Below are positions 21,419 to 22,016 of a stretch of DNA of 22,016 nt, piece after piece. A program made the position numbers and the translations under genes. This stretch comes from Lachnospiraceae bacterium UBA5899. Lineage in GTDB: Bacteria; Bacillota; Clostridia; Lachnospirales; Lachnospiraceae. Position 1 is the first letter of the stretch, and every line of letters begins with the position of its first letter. Location of the stretch: the NCBI GenBank assembly GCA_002432425.1, contig DJEL01000051.1, positions 1-22,016 of the forward strand, in the 5' to 3' direction. The notes beneath the pieces are model-generated. The model worked only from the letters and a program-made list of their open reading frames with translations, did not search any database and had not been told where the DNA came from.

Positions 21419-22016
21419 CCCATTCTTCGTAAGCTTCTGAAAGCTGGTTGTCCGTTTCTTCGATTTTTTTGGAAAGCTCCTGTAACTTTCCTACATCCGT
21501 TGCGATGGAAGGGTCGCACATCTTTTCTTCTAAAGCGGCTTTTTCTTCTTCCAGCTTTTCAATCCGCTGTTCGCATTTCTTTAAGTCGTTTTCTTTCTTC
21601 CGTTTCTGTGCCTGTTCCTCTTTCTGCTGTTTCCAGTCCGTTTTGCTTTCCGTGTCTTCGGCGGGAGCAGAGGCGGAAGCAGCCGGGGTATTTCCTGCCA
21701 GTTGTTCCTTCTTTAAGAGGTAGTAGTCGTAGTTCCCCAGATAATTGGTAAAGTTCCCGCCGGAAAGCTCCAAGATGCGGTGGGCGGTTTTGTTGATAAA
21801 ATAACGGTCGTGGGAAACATAGAGTACAGTGCCTTCGTAGTGGTTTAAGGCATCCTCTAAGATTTCCTTTGACATAATATCCAAATGGTTGGTGGGTTCG
21901 TCCAAAATCAAAAAGTTGGCATTGGAGAGCATCAGCTTTGCCAGGCTGACACGGCCTTTTTCACCGCCGCTCAAATCGGCAATCCGCTTAAAAACATCAT
22001 CCCCGGTAAAGAGGAA
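21402..22016 (-). CDS. ABC-F family ATPase, C-terminal part (gene continues past the window)
   Basis: The visible 204 residues form the end of the second ATP-binding cassette: signature 'LSGGEKGR', Walker B 'LILDEPTNHLD', and the H-loop 'YVSHDRYF'. A linker rich in Ala and Glu follows, then a Lys/Glu coiled coil (about the last 90 residues), the C-terminal extension typical of Uup/YdiF-like ABC-F proteins. ABC-F proteins have no membrane domain and act on the ribosome, relieving stalled translation or protecting against antibiotics; the subfamily cannot be fixed from this fragment. The frame is open to the right edge, beginning '…GDDVFKRIAD', so the N-terminal half and start are missing. The stop codon lies in the loop of the terminator. 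Confidence 0.88.
   Translation of the reverse strand, partial: FLFTGDDVFKRIADLSGGEKGRVSLAKLMLSNANFLILDEPTNHLDIMSKEILEDALNHYEGTVLYVSHDRYFINKTAHRILELSGGNFTNYLGNYDYYLLKKEQLAGNTPAASASAPAEDTESKTDWKQQKEEQAQKRKKENDLKKCEQRIEKLEEEKAALEEKMCDPSIATDVGKLQELSKKIEETDNQLSEAYEEWERLAE

Noticed and set aside
1..22016. CRISPR arrays, tRNA or rRNA genes
   Set aside because: No regularly spaced repeats, and no tRNA cloverleaf or rRNA-like sequence was noticed on either strand when reading by eye.

Overview
The window looks like a chromosome segment of a gut-type anaerobic Firmicute, most likely Lachnospiraceae. This is an inference from protein families: a class B sortase with an SPKTG-anchored leucine-rich-repeat surface protein, a Re-citrate-synthase-like enzyme, eukaryotic-type NADP isocitrate dehydrogenase, AGGAGG-type ribosome binding sites, and a relaxase/DUF3847/TnpW/serine-recombinase element of the kind common in these genomes.

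Left part (1 to about 8.3 kb): an integrative mobilizable element whose left end lies outside the window. It carries (a) a tightly packed five-gene block: an SPFH protein with two C-terminal zinc ribbons, a four-helix membrane protein with a coiled-coil tail, a DUF1413-like small protein, a zinc-ribbon/TPR/coiled-coil protein, and a small unknown; (b) a structured non-coding stretch with a very good MobQ-type oriT candidate and three more stem-loops; (c) a DUF3847 protein and an HUH relaxase; (d) a TnpW-like gene and a large serine recombinase. Both tnpW and the recombinase are broken by single in-frame stop codons (TAG at 6461, TAA at 7825), so the element is probably stranded, although its relaxase and oriT look intact. 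The SPFH block would be cargo; its function is unknown and it is the best candidate for an undescribed system.

Middle (8.3 to 9.5 kb): three minus-strand genes that look like host genes. Two are unrecognised; the third encodes a 79-residue Cys/Asn/Gly-rich protein with a duplicated hydrophobic unit. A sequence fitting the sigma-K (late sporulation) promoter consensus lies in front of the third.

Cell-surface locus (9.6 to 17.9 kb, plus strand): a class B sortase with an unusual cytoplasmic N-terminal extension, a 1526-residue LRR/InlB-repeat surface protein ending in an SPKTG sorting signal, a second secreted LRR protein with no anchor, and a subtilisin-family protease without a signal peptide. 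An intrinsic terminator overlaps the end of the second LRR gene and supplies the only plausible ribosome binding site of the protease gene.

Central-metabolism operon (17.9 to 21.4 kb, plus strand): a Re-citrate-synthase-like DRE-TIM enzyme, a GntR/FCD regulator and NADP-isocitrate dehydrogenase. A near-consensus promoter precedes it, with a perfect 12-bp palindrome over its -10 box that is a likely operator for the GntR protein. The proposed role is oxaloacetate plus acetyl-CoA to 2-oxoglutarate for glutamate synthesis, with aconitase encoded elsewhere. The right edge holds the 3' part of a minus-strand ABC-F ATPase gene, convergent with this operon and sharing a terminator region.
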